The position numbers were made by a program, and so were the translations under genes. The notes under the pieces were generated by a model. The model ran no database searches. It had not been told where the DNA came from and was given only the letters and a program-made list of their open reading frames with translations. From Candidatus Aminicenantota bacterium (GTDB lineage: Bacteria > Acidobacteriota > Aminicenantia > UBA2199): 8,565 bases of DNA. Of the stretch, positions 1-6,731 are shown in pieces. The stretch lies in NCBI GenBank assembly GCA_020355945.1, contig CP070627.1, positions 4,144,107 through 4,152,671 of the forward strand, in the 5' to 3' direction. Positions within the stretch are counted from its first letter, which is position 1; every line of letters starts with the position of its first letter.

Positions 1-944
1 TCTATTTCTAAAATCCCTTCAATTAAATTATCTTTAACGGTCCCGGTAAAACGTTGGCCCGGTATATTAAGGTCCCCCGGGGTAAGATGCACTCCTGTGG
101 GTTCAATTTGTACTTTTAGTTTCATATAAGATATAGTATGGATATCGGCAATAGAAACATTGGTTTTGGTGAAAATAGATTCATTCATATTTGCCACTTT
201 AATCTTATCCACTACCTTATGATCTGTTTTAAATATTTTGCGATTACTTACTTCAAACTTCAGCATATCGGAATTTTCCAGGTCAAACCACCATTTCACT
301 TTAACCCCTGTTTCCTGGACTAACTGGTTAAGTCTAACGGCGTTGTAAGTTTTTCCCACTAATTTAATTTTTTCAGTGCCTAATTTTGTAAATGTTGATT
401 TTCGGACTTTTCCATCCATTGGGTCAAGGATCTGATAACTTTTCTCTTTTGTTTTGTCATCCGAAAAGTCTTTTTTCAAATTTTTAGCTAGCTCATAATC
501 GCCAAAAATAATATCCGGGGTCATTTTTATTTTTGTGGGTTCCTGGCTCATAAATGATTCAATAATGGCTGTATTATCTTTTATTTCAATTTTTGCCTTT
601 CGTTTGATTTCACCCTGTTTAACATTGATGCTAAAGTAATTACATTTATAAGTCTCAGGGTCTAGGTAAGACAGCATCTTCATGTCCGTATTAACATTAC
701 TACCTAATAAAGTGAGCATAAAAAATATATTTTGCTCTACCTGCTTTACTTTCTTGCCATCTTTCTCAATATGGTTGACAGTGAGCTCCGAGTATCCGCA
801 CAGCACGCCATTTACTTCAACACCGTAATATTCTTTTTTTGCTTCCCCGAGTATTTTTTCATTACCCGGGTCGCTGCTGCCGGAACACCCAAAAATAAAG
901 AGTAAAACCAGAAAAATAAAAAATAGTCGTTTTAATTGTTTCAT
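1..944 (-). CDS. Putative secreted lipoprotein, 3' end beyond window (possible transglutaminase-associated N-terminal domain)
   Basis: The reverse strand is open from an ATG at 944-942 to the left edge, giving 314 residues with no stop, so the gene continues outside the window. A GGAGGAG Shine-Dalgarno lies just upstream (about 956-950). The N-terminus is a lipoprotein signal: basic residues (K2, K5, R6), a hydrophobic stretch and IFGC with Cys20 as the probable lipidated residue; Phe at the -2 position is slightly off consensus. The mature part begins with EYYGVEVNGVLCGYSEL, which resembles the YGVxxxGxxxGY opening of N-terminal domains preceding transglutaminase-like domains. The rest looks beta-rich and no catalytic Cys-His-Asp region is inside the window. 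It lies 48 bases downstream of the pseudopilin-like gene on the same strand, probably in the same operon. The lipoprotein call is solid; the transglutaminase link is an inference from one motif. Confidence 0.8.
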   Translation of the reverse strand, partial: MKQLKRLFFIFLVLLFIFGCSGSSDPGNEKILGEAKKEYYGVEVNGVLCGYSELTVNHIEKDGKKVKQVEQNIFFMLTLLGSNVNTDMKMLSYLDPETYKCNYFSINVKQGEIKRKAKIEIKDNTAIIESFMSQEPTKIKMTPDIIFGDYELAKNLKKDFSDDKTKEKSYQILDPMDGKVRKSTFTKLGTEKIKLVGKTYNAVRLNQLVQETGVKVKWWFDLENSDMLKFEVSNRKIFKTDHKVVDKIKVANMNESIFTKTNVSIADIHTISYMKLKVQIEPTGVHLTPGDLNIPGQRFTGTVKDNLIEGILEI

Positions 945-992
945 TTTATCTCCTCCATCTTTCTTATACGATAAAAAATGAATAAAGGTTCT

Positions 993-1535
993 TTAACGAA
1001 AACTGGAAACCGCCTCAAGAAAAAGCCGGAATAACAAATTGAACTCATCCTTTTCAATGGGGAACGACACGAATCTGCCATTGGAAAAAATAATATCTTT
1101 CCCTGGCAAATATGTTTCCGTGTTCGGGTATACCCCGGTTTGCTCAAAACCCTCAAATTCTCCATCACTGCCAGGACTGGCAATCCAGAACCGTTCCCTT
1201 TGGTATTTATAAAGGAAATCATTTTCCCACACATCTTTTAACGGTATTTTCTCCTCAGGTATTTCATCAAAAAAGAATTCCGCAAAGGTTAACCCAATGC
1301 CACAATCCATTGCCAATAATTCCTTGAGGGTTTTGGCCTTAGGAGCCCTGTTAAAATGATCCACATAATCAAGAATAGTCTCCCCCAGGAACTTCATACT
1401 CTTCATTGCTTTTTGGTACTGCTGATATATACTGACATCTTTGAGAAGCGGAAGCTCCTCCTGGCTATTGATATGAGTCCCCCACACCAAAAACACCAGG
1501 AAAAAAACAAATATAAAAATCACCACCGTTTTCAA
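993..1535 (-). CDS. Membrane-anchored protein with type II secretion G-like (pseudopilin-like) C-terminal domain
   Basis: This is a 180-residue protein read from a TTG start at 1535-1533, preceded by AGGAGG (1546-1541) at a spacing of 5. The frame stays open upstream to another TTG at 1568, but that start would lie above the likely -10 box and has no Shine-Dalgarno. Residues 1-18 form a hydrophobic anchor or uncleaved signal. Residues 100-157 match the C-terminal part of T2SG-like domains: KDVWENDFLYKY (100-111, cf. DxWGxPxxY), IASPGSDGEFEGF (118-130) and KDIIFSNGRFV (146-156). The classical prepilin cleavage motif (Gly followed by Phe-Thr-Leu-Ile-Glu-type residues) is absent, so it is unlikely to be a processed pseudopilin. 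It may be an envelope protein that borrowed the fold. It is the first gene of a leftward pair with the lipoprotein. Function unknown. Confidence 0.78.
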   Translation of the reverse strand: MKTVVIFIFVFFLVFLVWGTHINSQEELPLLKDVSIYQQYQKAMKSMKFLGETILDYVDHFNRAPKAKTLKELLAMDCGIGLTFAEFFFDEIPEEKIPLKDVWENDFLYKYQRERFWIASPGSDGEFEGFEQTGVYPNTETYLPGKDIIFSNGRFVSFPIEKDEFNLLFRLFLEAVSSFR

Positions 1536-1540
1536 TATTG

Positions 1541-1546
1541 CCTCCT
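1541..1546 (-). promoter_or_regulatory. Shine-Dalgarno deciding the TTG start at 1535
   Basis: The reverse strand reads AGGAGG, a perfect anti-SD complement, followed by five bases (CAATA) and TTG. This favours the shorter 180-residue product over the frame's earlier TTG at 1568. Confidence 0.75.
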
Positions 1547-1548
1547 GA

Positions 1549-1565
1549 AGGTATAATTTATACCT
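1549..1565. repeat. 17-bp near-perfect palindrome over the leftward -10 box, possible operator
   Basis: AGGTATAA and TTATACCT are 8-base inverted arms around a single central base. The palindrome covers the predicted -10 (TATAAA on the reverse strand) and reaches the expected transcription start. A dimeric repressor bound here would block RNA polymerase. The palindrome is seen; the operator role is inference, and AT-rich -10 regions can be palindromic by chance. Confidence 0.4.
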
Positions 1566-1585
1566 CAAAATGGAGAAGAATTCAA
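1557..1585 (-). promoter_or_regulatory. Sigma70-type promoter for the leftward gene pair
   Basis: On the reverse strand, TTGAAT (1585-1580) is followed by exactly 17 bases and TATAAA (1562-1557). The expected start of transcription is near 1550, which leaves a leader of only about 15 nt with AGGAGG placed just inside it. The agreement with the TTG start at 1535 supports both calls. Confidence 0.6.
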
Positions 1586-1734
1586 ATTTTTTTTATAACA
1601 GGAAAACCACTTCGCGTGACTTCGCGGCTTAACTTTTTTTACCTGGCACCTTAATGTTTAATGTTAATTCCTGCGGTCACTGCGGTCACGGCCGCCGGAG
1701 GAAAAAGTTAATGAGAGATTTAGGGGCCGAAGGG
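1586..1734. other. Divergent intergenic region with short tandem duplications, no gene seen
   Basis: No supportable gene lies here. The stretch holds several small direct repeats: CTTCGCG at 1610-1616 and 1620-1626, a doubled AATGTT around 1653-1665, and a perfect 9-bp tandem duplication TGCGGTCAC at 1672-1680 and 1681-1689 leading into a GC-rich GGCCGCCGG. ACCTGGCACCTT (1641-1652) resembles fragments of small dispersed repeats found between genes in many environmental bacteria; that last comparison is from memory only. Confidence 0.5.
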
Positions 1735-1763
1735 TTGACAATTTCTTTTCTTAAGACTATTAT
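1735..1763 (+). promoter_or_regulatory. Near-consensus sigma70 promoter for glgC
   Basis: TTGACA (1735-1740), a 17-base spacer and TATTAT (1758-1763) form an almost perfect housekeeping promoter. Transcription should begin near 1770, giving a leader of about 14 nt that contains AAGGAG (1772-1777) seven bases before the ATG at 1784. Such a short leader leaves no room for a riboswitch or attenuator, so control would have to act at initiation. Confidence 0.72.
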
Positions 1764-1783
1764 GTTCCTGCAAGGAGCGCTAA

Positions 1784-3049
1784 ATGACAAACGTATTAGC
1801 TGTGATATTGGGCGGCGGACAGGGGACACGGTTGTATCCCTTGACCAAATTCAGGGCCAAACCCGCTGTGCCTATCGGAGGAAAATTCCGGCTCATTGAC
1901 ATCCCCATGTCCAATTGCATTCACTGGGACATCCGCAAAATATACGTGTTGACCCAGTTTAATTCGGTATCGCTCCATAAACACATTTTCAATACGTATA
2001 AATTTGACCATTTTTCCAGGGGTTTTGTCCAGGTATTGTCGGCTCAGCAGACACTGCAAAGTAGACACTGGTACCAGGGAACCGCAGATGCTGTCCGGAA
2101 AAACATTAACTTTATTCAAAATCAAAAAGTAGATGTGGTGGTGGTTCTTTCCGGGGACCAATTGTTCCGGTTTAATCTCCGGGATTTTGTCAACTTTCAT
2201 CAAGAAAAAAACGCAGAGATTACCATTGCATCCACCCCTGTGTCCAGGGAATCCACCAGCGGTTTTGGCATCCTCAAAATTAATAAAGAACGGAAAATTA
2301 TTGACTTTAAAGAAAAACCCAAAAAAGAAGAAACCCTGGATAAACTGGAAATACCGACGGAACTTATGAATAAGGACGGAAGGGAAACATTAAACCATCC
2401 CTTTCTTGCCTCTATGGGAATTTATATCTTTAATAAAGACGTATTGATCGATCTCCTGGAAACCAACCAGGATGAAGATTTTGGCAAACAGATCATCCCG
2501 GCTTCTATTCAAACCCATCATGTATACACATACGTTTTTTCCGGGTATTGGGAAGATATCGGGACTATTAAAGCATTTTTTGAAGCCAATCTTGATTTTG
2601 CCAACCCGGTTTCCAAATTCAATTTTTACGATGAACATTACCCCATTTATACCAATGCCCGTTTCCTGCCCGGTTCAAAGATAAAAAACTGCGAAATCAA
2701 CCGGGCCTTGATATGTGAGGGTTCAGTATTGGAGGGCAGTAAAATATCCGATGCGGTTATTGGTCTCAGGTCCATTATTAAAGAAGGTTCCACCCTGGAC
2801 CATGTGGTAATGATGGGGGCGGATTTTTACGGGGACGCCCCAACTGTTGATACCAGTAAAATGGGTGTGGGGAAAAATTGTTTCATCAGGAATGCTATCC
2901 TCGATAAAAACGTCAGAGTAGGTGACAACGTCATCATCGATTACAACGGCCTGGAGAAAGAAATCGAGACAGAACTCTATCATATTATCGATGGCATTGT
3001 GGTGGTACCCAAAAATAGTTATATTCCGGCTAATACACGAATCGAGTAA
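1784..3049 (+). CDS. glgC: Glucose-1-phosphate adenylyltransferase (ADP-glucose pyrophosphorylase)
   Basis: This 421-residue protein (bacterial family usually about 400-430) makes ADP-glucose and pyrophosphate from ATP and glucose-1-phosphate, the committed cytoplasmic step of bacterial glycogen synthesis. Visible landmarks in order: nucleotide-binding loop GGGQGTRL (10-17) followed by KPAVP (26-30); GGKFRLIDIPMSNC (32-45); WYQGTADAVRKN (96-107); the metal-site SGDQ (123-126); GFGILK (160-165); FKEKP (175-179) with the sugar-phosphate-binding Lys; SMGIYIF (210-216); DFGKQIIP (232-239); and GYWEDIGT (254-261). A left-handed beta-helix with hexapeptide-like repeats fills roughly residues 295-421. 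The start is fixed by AAGGAG seven bases upstream and by family alignment. It heads an operon with the binding protein and kinase; glgA and glgB are not in the window. The IDIPMSNC and VLTQFNS spelling is closer to plant and cyanobacterial forms than to the E. coli one. Confidence 0.96.
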   Translation: MTNVLAVILGGGQGTRLYPLTKFRAKPAVPIGGKFRLIDIPMSNCIHWDIRKIYVLTQFNSVSLHKHIFNTYKFDHFSRGFVQVLSAQQTLQSRHWYQGTADAVRKNINFIQNQKVDVVVVLSGDQLFRFNLRDFVNFHQEKNAEITIASTPVSRESTSGFGILKINKERKIIDFKEKPKKEETLDKLEIPTELMNKDGRETLNHPFLASMGIYIFNKDVLIDLLETNQDEDFGKQIIPASIQTHHVYTYVFSGYWEDIGTIKAFFEANLDFANPVSKFNFYDEHYPIYTNARFLPGSKIKNCEINRALICEGSVLEGSKISDAVIGLRSIIKEGSTLDHVVMMGADFYGDAPTVDTSKMGVGKNCFIRNAILDKNVRVGDNVIIDYNGLEKEIETELYHIIDGIVVVPKNSYIPANTRIE

Positions 3050-3059
3050 TACATAATAA

Positions 3060-4625
3060 ATGAGATCTAAAATTGTTTCTTTATCTTTAATCGTATTGGT
3101 GATTTCATTTGTTTTTATTGTTACATGGACACCGGGGCTAAGCGGGAAACCCGGGGCCTCTACCGCCTCCTCCCCAAAAACCAAAACTCTCCATTTTGCC
3201 GTCCCCTATTCTTTTGATTTTAATTACGATCCCGTGGAACGGAATTATATTAATCTCCAGTTTCTTTTCCGAGCTATATACAGTACTTTATTCAAACTGG
3301 ATTCCCATTTAAGGGCTTACCCTTTTCTTTTGGAGAACTATGAGCGAAAAGGAAAAATCGTAATATTTCAAATCAAAAAGGACGCCTGGTTTTCCGATGG
3401 TTCCCCTATCACCTCCGAGGAGGTGATCCGGTCCATTGAAGCGGGGATGAGACACTCTTCTTCTCCCAATCCTGTCTATAAAGTGATCGAAGGCGGTGAG
3501 GAATTTTTCCAGGGGAAAACACAACATTGTACCGGGATAAAGGCCCGGGGACCCAAAGTGGTGGAGATTCGCTTAAAGGATGAAAATGTGGCCTTTGCCT
3601 ATTATTTCACCGCCAGTATTATGGCGATTCTTCCCTTGCATCGCAATGAAAACCGAAAACCGGAAAATATGAGTTTTTCAGGAACCTTCCGGGTGGTTAA
3701 CTTTCAACGGCATGAAAAAGAAGCGGTGGTGACACTGGAACAAAATCCCTATTATGTCAGTAAAAAGAGCAAAATCGATACGCTTGTGGTTCACTTTTAC
3801 CATGAACACTCTGATTTTGAGAAAGCCATTCGAAAAGGGGAACCTGATTTATTTCTATACAATCGTCATTTTAAGTTGCCAGGTTCAAAGTATAAATACA
3901 ATTATTTTAAGACCCCCTCCTTTGGTGCCTTTTATTTTAAACTGAACGCCAGCAAGGGACCGTTTCGAGATAAGCACTTAAGAACTTTTTTTAAAGATTT
4001 TATCCTGTCATGGGATTTAGCCGGAAGTGAAAAGTGGGAGTTAGCAGCCCCCTCCAGGATGGTACTGCCCTACAGCCTGACCGGTTATTTTGTGTTTAAT
4101 CCCATGGTTCCCGGGAATTTTAAAAAGCTTGCCCCCAAAGAAAGAATAAAAATCACGTGTGTCAACTCCAGGGAAGGAATCAGGAAAACACTACTACCAC
4201 TATTAAAAAAGAAATTAAGCAGATATAACCTGGACCTGGACCTGGAGTGGGAAAGCCTGGATAAAATAAAGGAGCGAGAAAAAAAGAGAGATTTCGATCT
4301 GACTTCGAATTATTACGTGGTAGATGTTCCGCTTTCGTCTTATTTTTATGAGATTCTATTTACCCCGGGTCACGAGTTAAATCTTTTCGGTTATGAGGTA
4401 CCTGAAGCCCTGGAACTACTGGCTGCCTATCGAAAAGAGACTGACGAACTGAAAAAATTAAAGATACTCTCCCGTTTGGAAGCCATTGCCCAGGAAGAAG
4501 CGTTTTTAATCCCTTTGTTGAATCCACACTCTCTCTTAGGTTATAAAGGTTATGTAAAAAATGTAAAGATCGATAAATTTTTGAATGTCAATTTTGAGGA
4601 TATTGATGTTAAAAAAGGGCATTAA
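3060..4625 (+). CDS. Family-5 extracellular solute-binding protein (peptide/nickel-type)
   Basis: The 521 residues fit the size of SBP_bac_5 proteins (OppA/DppA/NikA type). Residues 1-29 are a Sec signal or anchor: R2 and K4, a long hydrophobic core, then a Pro/Gly/Ser-rich linker. No lipobox Cys is present. The domain starts near TLHFAVP (43-49), and the hallmark segment WFSDGSPITSEEV (110-122) corresponds to the family's F-x-DG-x-P-hydrophobic-x-A-x-DV block. NPYY (about 230) matches the common xNPxYW strand. The gene begins 10 bases after glgC and has no recognisable Shine-Dalgarno, so translation may depend on ribosomes arriving from glgC. Its last 20 bases overlap the kinase gene. No permease or ATPase gene follows, which is unusual for a transporter part. 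A sensory role with the kinase is my inference; ligand unknown. Confidence 0.88.
   Translation: MRSKIVSLSLIVLVISFVFIVTWTPGLSGKPGASTASSPKTKTLHFAVPYSFDFNYDPVERNYINLQFLFRAIYSTLFKLDSHLRAYPFLLENYERKGKIVIFQIKKDAWFSDGSPITSEEVIRSIEAGMRHSSSPNPVYKVIEGGEEFFQGKTQHCTGIKARGPKVVEIRLKDENVAFAYYFTASIMAILPLHRNENRKPENMSFSGTFRVVNFQRHEKEAVVTLEQNPYYVSKKSKIDTLVVHFYHEHSDFEKAIRKGEPDLFLYNRHFKLPGSKYKYNYFKTPSFGAFYFKLNASKGPFRDKHLRTFFKDFILSWDLAGSEKWELAAPSRMVLPYSLTGYFVFNPMVPGNFKKLAPKERIKITCVNSREGIRKTLLPLLKKKLSRYNLDLDLEWESLDKIKEREKKRDFDLTSNYYVVDVPLSSYFYEILFTPGHELNLFGYEVPEALELLAAYRKETDELKKLKILSRLEAIAQEEAFLIPLLNPHSLLGYKGYVKNVKIDKFLNVNFEDIDVKKGH
4596..4600 (+). promoter_or_regulatory. Shine-Dalgarno deciding the kinase start at 4606
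   Basis: GAGGA lies five bases before the ATG at 4606, inside the 3' end of the binding-protein gene. The upstream in-frame ATG at 4585 has only T-rich sequence before it, so 4606 is preferred. Confidence 0.6.
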
Positions 4626-6105
4626 GACAAAATTAATTTTGAGCCTGGTGGTCTTCACGCTGCTGGTAATGAGCATATTTTTCATTATACTGGACCGGTA
4701 TTTAAAAGATTATTCCATCAACGAAACGGAAAAGACCATTTTCTTTTTGGGCCAGAATGCGTCTTCTTTGCTGCAAAAGCCTCTATTTGATGCGGATTAC
4801 CATCAATTGGAAAATATTGCCCGACCTCTTATCCTTGCTGATTTTGATTACCTGGTTATCTTTGATAATATCACCCAAAATATCGCTTTCAAGGAGGAAA
4901 AAACAACCATAGGGATCATTGACAGCCTCCGATTGGAGGAGATGTTGAAAAATCAAATCGCCTTTGAAAAGGAAAGTCTTTATCTAAACGGAGAACATTA
5001 TACCCAGTATTTATTTCCTGTCATTTCTATAGGAGTCAGTCGACCGTTGGGATACTTGATTATTGGCACCTCTGTGGAACGGATGCAGTCGAAATTGGAG
5101 GGAATCACCCGGCGAATACTGCTCATCAGTACTTTGCTTTTTCTCACCCTGACACTGACGATTTATTTTTTGTCCGATAAAATCGTCAAACCCATCAAAA
5201 TCTTGAGTGAGAAGATTGAAACCTTTGCTTCCGGTGATTATTCGGTTCGGTCGGATATTAAGAACAACGATGAAATCCAGGTGCTTTCGGATAATTTTAA
5301 TATCATGGCGGATAAAATTAACGAACAGATTTTATCCATTGAAGGGTACAGTAAAAACCTGGAAAAAATGGTGGAGGAGAGGACCCGGGAACTGCTGGCG
5401 GCCCTGGACGCGATAAAGGAAAAAGACAAAAAATTAAACCAGGCAGAAAAAATCAACAGTTTGAATTCTATTGTTTCTTCCATTGCTCATGAAATTAACA
5501 ACCCATTGGCTATTATTTCCGGGAACCTGCAGATGCTGGAAATAAAAGTGAACAAACCGGGTATAAAAAAGAAACTGGAGGCAGCAGAAGAGGCCATCCA
5601 GCGGATTGCCAAACTGATCGATGAAATAAACTTCTTTTTTGCTATTAAGGATATCTCTATTTCCCCGCTTTCATTTTCCAACCTGCTGTCCACTGTGGTC
5701 AGCAAAGTGGTACCGGAAAATATATCTATCATCATTGACGAAGGGCAAGACGATCGCATCAATTCCAATGCCAATTTACTCAACGTGTGTATGGAAAATA
5801 TTATAAAAAATTCCGTTGAAGTAATTCAAGCCAGGGATATTCAAGGCAAAATCCATGTCCGTTATTTCAAGGACCGCCCGTTTTTCACCGTAGAAATCAT
5901 TGACAATGCTGGCGGTGTCGAAGAACCGGAAAAAGTGTTTGATCCCTTTTATACGACTTTCATGCAAAAGAAAGGCCTGGGATTAACCTTTGTTTACCAT
6001 GCCATTCAAGCAATGAACGGAGAAGTGACGATTGAAAATGTTGAAAATGGCGCAAAAGTCAGTATCATGCTCCCGTTAGAAGAACCGGGAGATGTACCTG
6101 GGTGA
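4606..6105 (+). CDS. Membrane sensor histidine kinase (sensor-TM-HAMP-HisKA-HATPase)
   Basis: This is a 499-residue kinase when read from 4606. TM1 spans about residues 9-30; a periplasmic sensor of about 135 residues follows; TM2 is near 171-190; HAMP is about 190-245 (DKIVKPIKIL, then DEIQVLSDNFNIMADKI); and a coiled coil runs about 245-285. The H-box SIAHEINNPLAI carries the phospho-acceptor His295, in the NtrB/HPK4 style. The ATPase domain shows the N-box ENIIKNS with Asn402, the G1 box DNAGG at Asp433, the F-box FDPFYTT and a GLGL G2 box. It should autophosphorylate and pass phosphate to a response regulator, but none is encoded here. The ORF overlaps the binding-protein gene by 20 bases, implying co-translation and a shared pathway. 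The C-terminus (EEPGDVPG) is partly encoded by the ACCTGGG repeats at 6096-6130. Confidence 0.93.
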   Translation: MLKKGIKTKLILSLVVFTLLVMSIFFIILDRYLKDYSINETEKTIFFLGQNASSLLQKPLFDADYHQLENIARPLILADFDYLVIFDNITQNIAFKEEKTTIGIIDSLRLEEMLKNQIAFEKESLYLNGEHYTQYLFPVISIGVSRPLGYLIIGTSVERMQSKLEGITRRILLISTLLFLTLTLTIYFLSDKIVKPIKILSEKIETFASGDYSVRSDIKNNDEIQVLSDNFNIMADKINEQILSIEGYSKNLEKMVEERTRELLAALDAIKEKDKKLNQAEKINSLNSIVSSIAHEINNPLAIISGNLQMLEIKVNKPGIKKKLEAAEEAIQRIAKLIDEINFFFAIKDISISPLSFSNLLSTVVSKVVPENISIIIDEGQDDRINSNANLLNVCMENIIKNSVEVIQARDIQGKIHVRYFKDRPFFTVEIIDNAGGVEEPEKVFDPFYTTFMQKKGLGLTFVYHAIQAMNGEVTIENVENGAKVSIMLPLEEPGDVPG

Positions 6106-6146
6106 CCTGGGGATGACCTGGGACCTGGGGACGGTGTGACGGTGCG
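6096..6146. repeat. Short G-rich tandem repeats across the kinase stop codon
   Basis: Four ACCTGGG(G) units lie at 6096-6102, 6105-6112, 6116-6122 and 6123-6130, followed by two ACGGTG(T/C)G units at 6131-6138 and 6139-6146. The first unit encodes the last residues of the kinase and the TGA is at 6103-6105. Four runs of three or four G with spacers of 6, 7 and 4 bases also fit a loose G-quadruplex pattern on the coding strand. Biological role unknown. Confidence 0.7.
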
Positions 6147-6186
6147 TGTGAATGTGGGAATTTGTTAAAGAGGAAGAGGAGAATAA

Positions 6187-6531
6187 ATGTCCAATCATAA
6201 GGAAAAAATGGCTCTTTTGATTATTGATATGGTCAAAGATAATTTTGTGGAAGCGAAAAAACTTCCCATTACCCCGCTGGCAAAGCAAATTATTGCGCCG
6301 ATTAATCATTTAATTGCTGCCTTCAGGGAACATGCGCAGCCCATTGTTTTTTCAACCGATGCTTTTCATGAGCAGGACTTTATATTTAAAGCTGTTTTAC
6401 TGGAAGATTGTACGGCGGCATTTTCAGGGAGTATACATCAAAATACATTGGGGCTTTACAGAAAGAATCCTCTCTATCCGTTATTAAGGGTTATTTCATC
6501 AGCAGAGCTCATTTCCCAATTAACCGGTTAG
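6187..6531 (+). pseudogene. Isochorismatase-family cysteine hydrolase with in-frame internal deletion
   Basis: The 114-residue frame begins with GAGGAG (6176-6181) five bases before the ATG, so it can be translated. Residues 9-65 match the start of the isochorismatase-like family: ALLIIDM with the catalytic Asp at 14, DNF (18-20), and PIVFSTDAFHEQDF (52-65). The sequence then jumps at FIFK/AVLL (residues 67-69, about base 6388) into the family's C-terminal part: LLEDCTAAFS (71-80), IHQNTLGLY and SSAELI. Family members are about 180-200 residues; roughly 70 central residues are missing, including the catalytic Lys region and the nucleophilic Cys (the Cys75 left in EDCTAA is not that residue). 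The frame is intact on both sides, so this is a clean in-frame deletion, and the product is presumably inactive as a hydrolase. It could be a retained remnant or a natural mini-form. Confidence 0.75.
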
Positions 6532-6660
6532 GGGGCGGGGCCCGCAGCCCAGGAAGGCCGCGGCCTCTCCCGGAGATTTATGAAAATAAACAAAATCTTT
6601 TGCTGAAAGCAGCGGGTCCAGGGGGCCCCGCGGCGCGGGGACCCGCCAGAGTTAAATAGG
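6532..6660. repeat. GC-rich island of nested palindromes after the hydrolase remnant
   Basis: The base composition changes abruptly right after the hydrolase stop. GCGGGGCCCGC (6535-6545) and AGGCCGCGGCCT (6555-6566) are palindromes. A second cluster has GCGGGTCC (6612-6619) complementary to GGACCCGC (6639-6646), with an alternative inner stem CCCCGC/GCGGGG (6626-6631 with 6635-6640). An AT-rich spacer (about 6577-6606) separates the clusters. There is no U-tract directly after the second hairpin, so it is not a standard intrinsic terminator. It may be a REP-like or otherwise mobile small repeat; no gene is seen in it. Confidence 0.55.
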
Positions 6661-6713
6661 CCTGGGGGAAGAAGATTCAATTATTTTTTAAAATTTTTTT
6701 AAAAAACGTCTAA

Positions 6714-6719
6714 TATAAT
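6714..6719 (+). promoter_or_regulatory. Consensus -10 box (TATAAT) in AT-rich upstream sequence
   Basis: TATAAT follows a strongly A/T-tracted stretch (6675-6706) that could act as an UP-type element, but no good -35 hexamer sits 16-18 bases upstream. It is the best promoter candidate for the HAD gene. Transcription would start near 6726, leaving a leader of about 245 nt, or almost no leader if the micro-ORF at 6732 is used. Confidence 0.35.
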
Positions 6720-6731
6720 CAGAGGATAAAA

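Noticed and set aside
138..323. Forward 61-residue frame inside the left lipoprotein region
   Set aside because: It lies opposite the well-supported lipoprotein gene, has no clear ribosome site and its composition is unlike a protein.
1654..1899. Forward 81-residue frame starting before glgC
   Set aside because: It overlaps the glgC promoter and start region in another frame and matches no family; glgC is certain.
3040..3070. Separate promoter for the binding protein
   Set aside because: Only 10 bases separate it from glgC and no -35/-10 pair is apparent at the end of glgC.
2723..3184. Reverse 153-residue frame over the glgC/binding-protein junction
   Set aside because: It is antisense to two confident genes and shows no domain or ribosome site.
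6612..6646. Intrinsic terminator after the hydrolase remnant
   Set aside because: The hairpin is strong but is followed by a purine-rich stretch, not by a T-run; the nearest T-rich tract is about 25-50 bases away.
6408..6659. Forward 83-residue frame through the GC-rich island
   Set aside because: It starts inside the hydrolase remnant in another frame and its tail only reflects the GC-rich palindromes.
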